Assembly (NCBI GenBank): GCA_937859895.1
Contig: CALMAV010000101.1
Span: 13,273 to 18,999, forward strand
DNA from: an uncultured Bryobacterales bacterium
Lineage (GTDB): Bacteria > Acidobacteriota > Terriglobia > Bryobacterales > Bryobacteraceae
Length of the DNA stretch: 5,727 bases
Direction: 5' to 3'
The stretch's first letter is position 1. The number at the start of each line of letters is the position of its first letter. The position numbers and the translations under genes were made by a program. The notes beneath the pieces are model-generated. The model was not told where the DNA came from. It worked only from the letters and a program-made list of their open reading frames with translations, and did not search any database. Positions 4,653 to 5,727 of this stretch are shown here, one piece after another.

Positions 4653-5727
4653 GGGTTCTGCTCCGCGAGAGTTCTAGAAGCTAATCCAAGTGATAAGCCG
4701 AGAGCCGCCCAAGAGTAGAACCCGGCAAGGATGCCGCCGTCAATGGAACCGCAAACCGCAAAGGCAACCAGCACTAAAACTAGTCGAAGCAAAAGCGGAT
4801 GATGGGTTTTTCGATAAAGAGTAATGGCCTGAAGCAGAGACCGCGCATAAACAAACAGCAGAAAGGCACAGGCTGGAAAGCCGGAGTAGAGCAGCAGCCG
4901 GAGCGCCATACTCTTAGCTGCGACGGCCTCTCCGTTCGCTAGCGATTGAGTCACTTCCCATGTAAGGCCCCAGCTTGGAACGGCGTCCGGCAAGAAGAAG
5001 ATGTCTTTTGACCAGCCGATACCTAAAATCGGATGCTCAGCGGCAACCTTCAATGAGGCAGAAGCGAAAGCGGCGCGAGTCACTCCAGACTGATCGAGTT
5101 CGCTTACATCTTGTGTAGAACCGATCCCGCTCAAACGTTGGGTGAACTGTTCGGGCAGGCAGAACAGACCAAGAACCAGGACCACGCTCAGGGCAGCGAC
5201 GACTTTAATCCGTGCCTTTCCGGGTAGCAGGGCCACGCTTACTGCGACTAGCGCAAACAGGCCGGCTAATCCGACGAAACTCTGCGCAGCAAAGATTAAC
5301 CCAATTAGGTAAAGAATGAGCAGGATTCTTCGATAGCTGACCATCGAAGCACGAATGAGTGGAGTTACCAGAACGGGGATATAAAAAATTAGAAGAAGCC
5401 GTGCCGCTTCGGCAGCTTCAAAGGTTGTCAGGTTAATGCGGCCGGATTGGGCGACGTAATCGCCCGCCAGATCGGTGGCGTTCCAGCGCCCGGCACGGTT
5501 GCGGCCCGCCTCAATCCAACCGGCGATATGGGGGTACCAATCGGGCGAGAAAGCGTGGGCGTATAGCTGGATAAGGCCGTAAGCCCCGACTGCTACCACG
5601 CTCCCTAGCAGGATGCGATCAATGGATGCAGGGGAGAGGACGCGGAGCCCAATGTAATAGGAAACGAAGATGGTCAGGGCAAGAATCAGCGGGATCGGAA
5701 GCCGTTGCAATGAGTGAGCAAGCGGCC
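4649..5727 (-). CDS. O-antigen ligase/polymerase-like membrane protein, 5' truncated
   Basis: Multi-pass inner-membrane protein related to the O-antigen ligase/polymerase (WaaL/Wzy_C) group, which joins or polymerises lipid-linked glycans on the periplasmic side. The frame is open to the right edge. The only start-like codon near there is TTG at 5710, which gives 353 residues, but open sequence continues upstream and family members are usually 400 or more residues. The N-terminal helices therefore probably lie outside the window. Numbering from that TTG, hydrophobic segments lie at about 5-25, 31-50, 104-119, 128-163, 168-185, 271-292 and 306-343. The long loop before the later helices carries SGVTRAAFASASLKVAAEHPILGIGW (208-233); the HPILGIGW part is the typical Wzy_C signature. 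The loop RINLTTFEAAEAARLL (91-106) resembles the EPS-type motif of exopolysaccharide polymerases, with EAA instead of EPS. Ligase versus polymerase cannot be decided. It overlaps the glycosyltransferase gene by 4 nt. Confidence 0.85.
   Translation of the reverse strand, partial: PLAHSLQRLPIPLILALTIFVSYYIGLRVLSPASIDRILLGSVVAVGAYGLIQLYAHAFSPDWYPHIAGWIEAGRNRAGRWNATDLAGDYVAQSGRINLTTFEAAEAARLLLIFYIPVLVTPLIRASMVSYRRILLILYLIGLIFAAQSFVGLAGLFALVAVSVALLPGKARIKVVAALSVVLVLGLFCLPEQFTQRLSGIGSTQDVSELDQSGVTRAAFASASLKVAAEHPILGIGWSKDIFFLPDAVPSWGLTWEVTQSLANGEAVAAKSMALRLLLYSGFPACAFLLFVYARSLLQAITLYRKTHHPLLLRLVLVLVAFAVCGSIDGGILAGFYSWAALGLSLGLASRTLAEQNP
4661..4664 (-). promoter_or_regulatory. Shine-Dalgarno site of the glycosyltransferase gene
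   Basis: GGAG on the minus strand, 8 nt before the ATG at 4652. It lies inside the end of the upstream ligase-like gene and supports this start over the ATG four codons later. It is the clearest SD sequence in the window; the coaD, TetR and small membrane-protein genes lack one. Confidence 0.6.

Noticed and set aside
1..5727. CRISPR arrays, tRNA/rRNA genes, insertion sequences or toxin-antitoxin pairs
   Set aside because: No regular repeat arrays, cloverleaf sequences, transposase motifs or small paired genes of that kind were seen on either strand.

Overview
The window comes from a bacterial chromosome of moderately high GC (mid-fifties percent by eye). The source is uncertain. The aspartate aminotransferase fragment and its tight pairing with coaD suggest Acidobacteriota, but this is an impression from sequence style and not a demonstrated assignment. 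No tRNA, rRNA, CRISPR array, transposase or attachment site was seen.

Left part (1-818, minus strand): a housekeeping pair. coaD (pantetheine-phosphate adenylyltransferase, coenzyme A synthesis) is followed after 13 nt by the first 107 residues of a class I aspartate aminotransferase, which leaves the window at base 1. The two are probably co-transcribed.

Middle part (819-2204): a divergent spacer of about 200 bp, then a plus-strand pair of a TetR-family repressor and a 132-residue four-helix membrane protein resembling DUF6069. A perfect 20-bp palindrome at 1021-1040 abuts the repressor start and is the best candidate operator. A second palindrome and a short hairpin lie between the two genes. 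The simplest reading is a self-regulated repressor controlling itself and perhaps the small membrane protein, whose job is unknown.

Right part (2224-5727, minus strand): three tightly coupled genes for a surface polysaccharide. Their order of transcription is an O-antigen ligase/polymerase-like membrane protein (its N-terminus lies beyond the right edge), a family-4-type glycosyltransferase, and a MOP-superfamily flippase. The first two overlap by 4 nt (ATGA), and the second and third are separated by 2 nt. Together they could add a sugar to a lipid-linked glycan, move it across the inner membrane, and polymerise or ligate it. The locus is cut by the window edge, so the polysaccharide cannot be named.

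The flippase gene converges on the DUF6069-like gene with only 19 bp between stops. I see no strong evidence of a wholly new system. The most checkable items are the palindromic operator, the repressor/membrane-protein pair and the apparently SD-less starts in the middle region.
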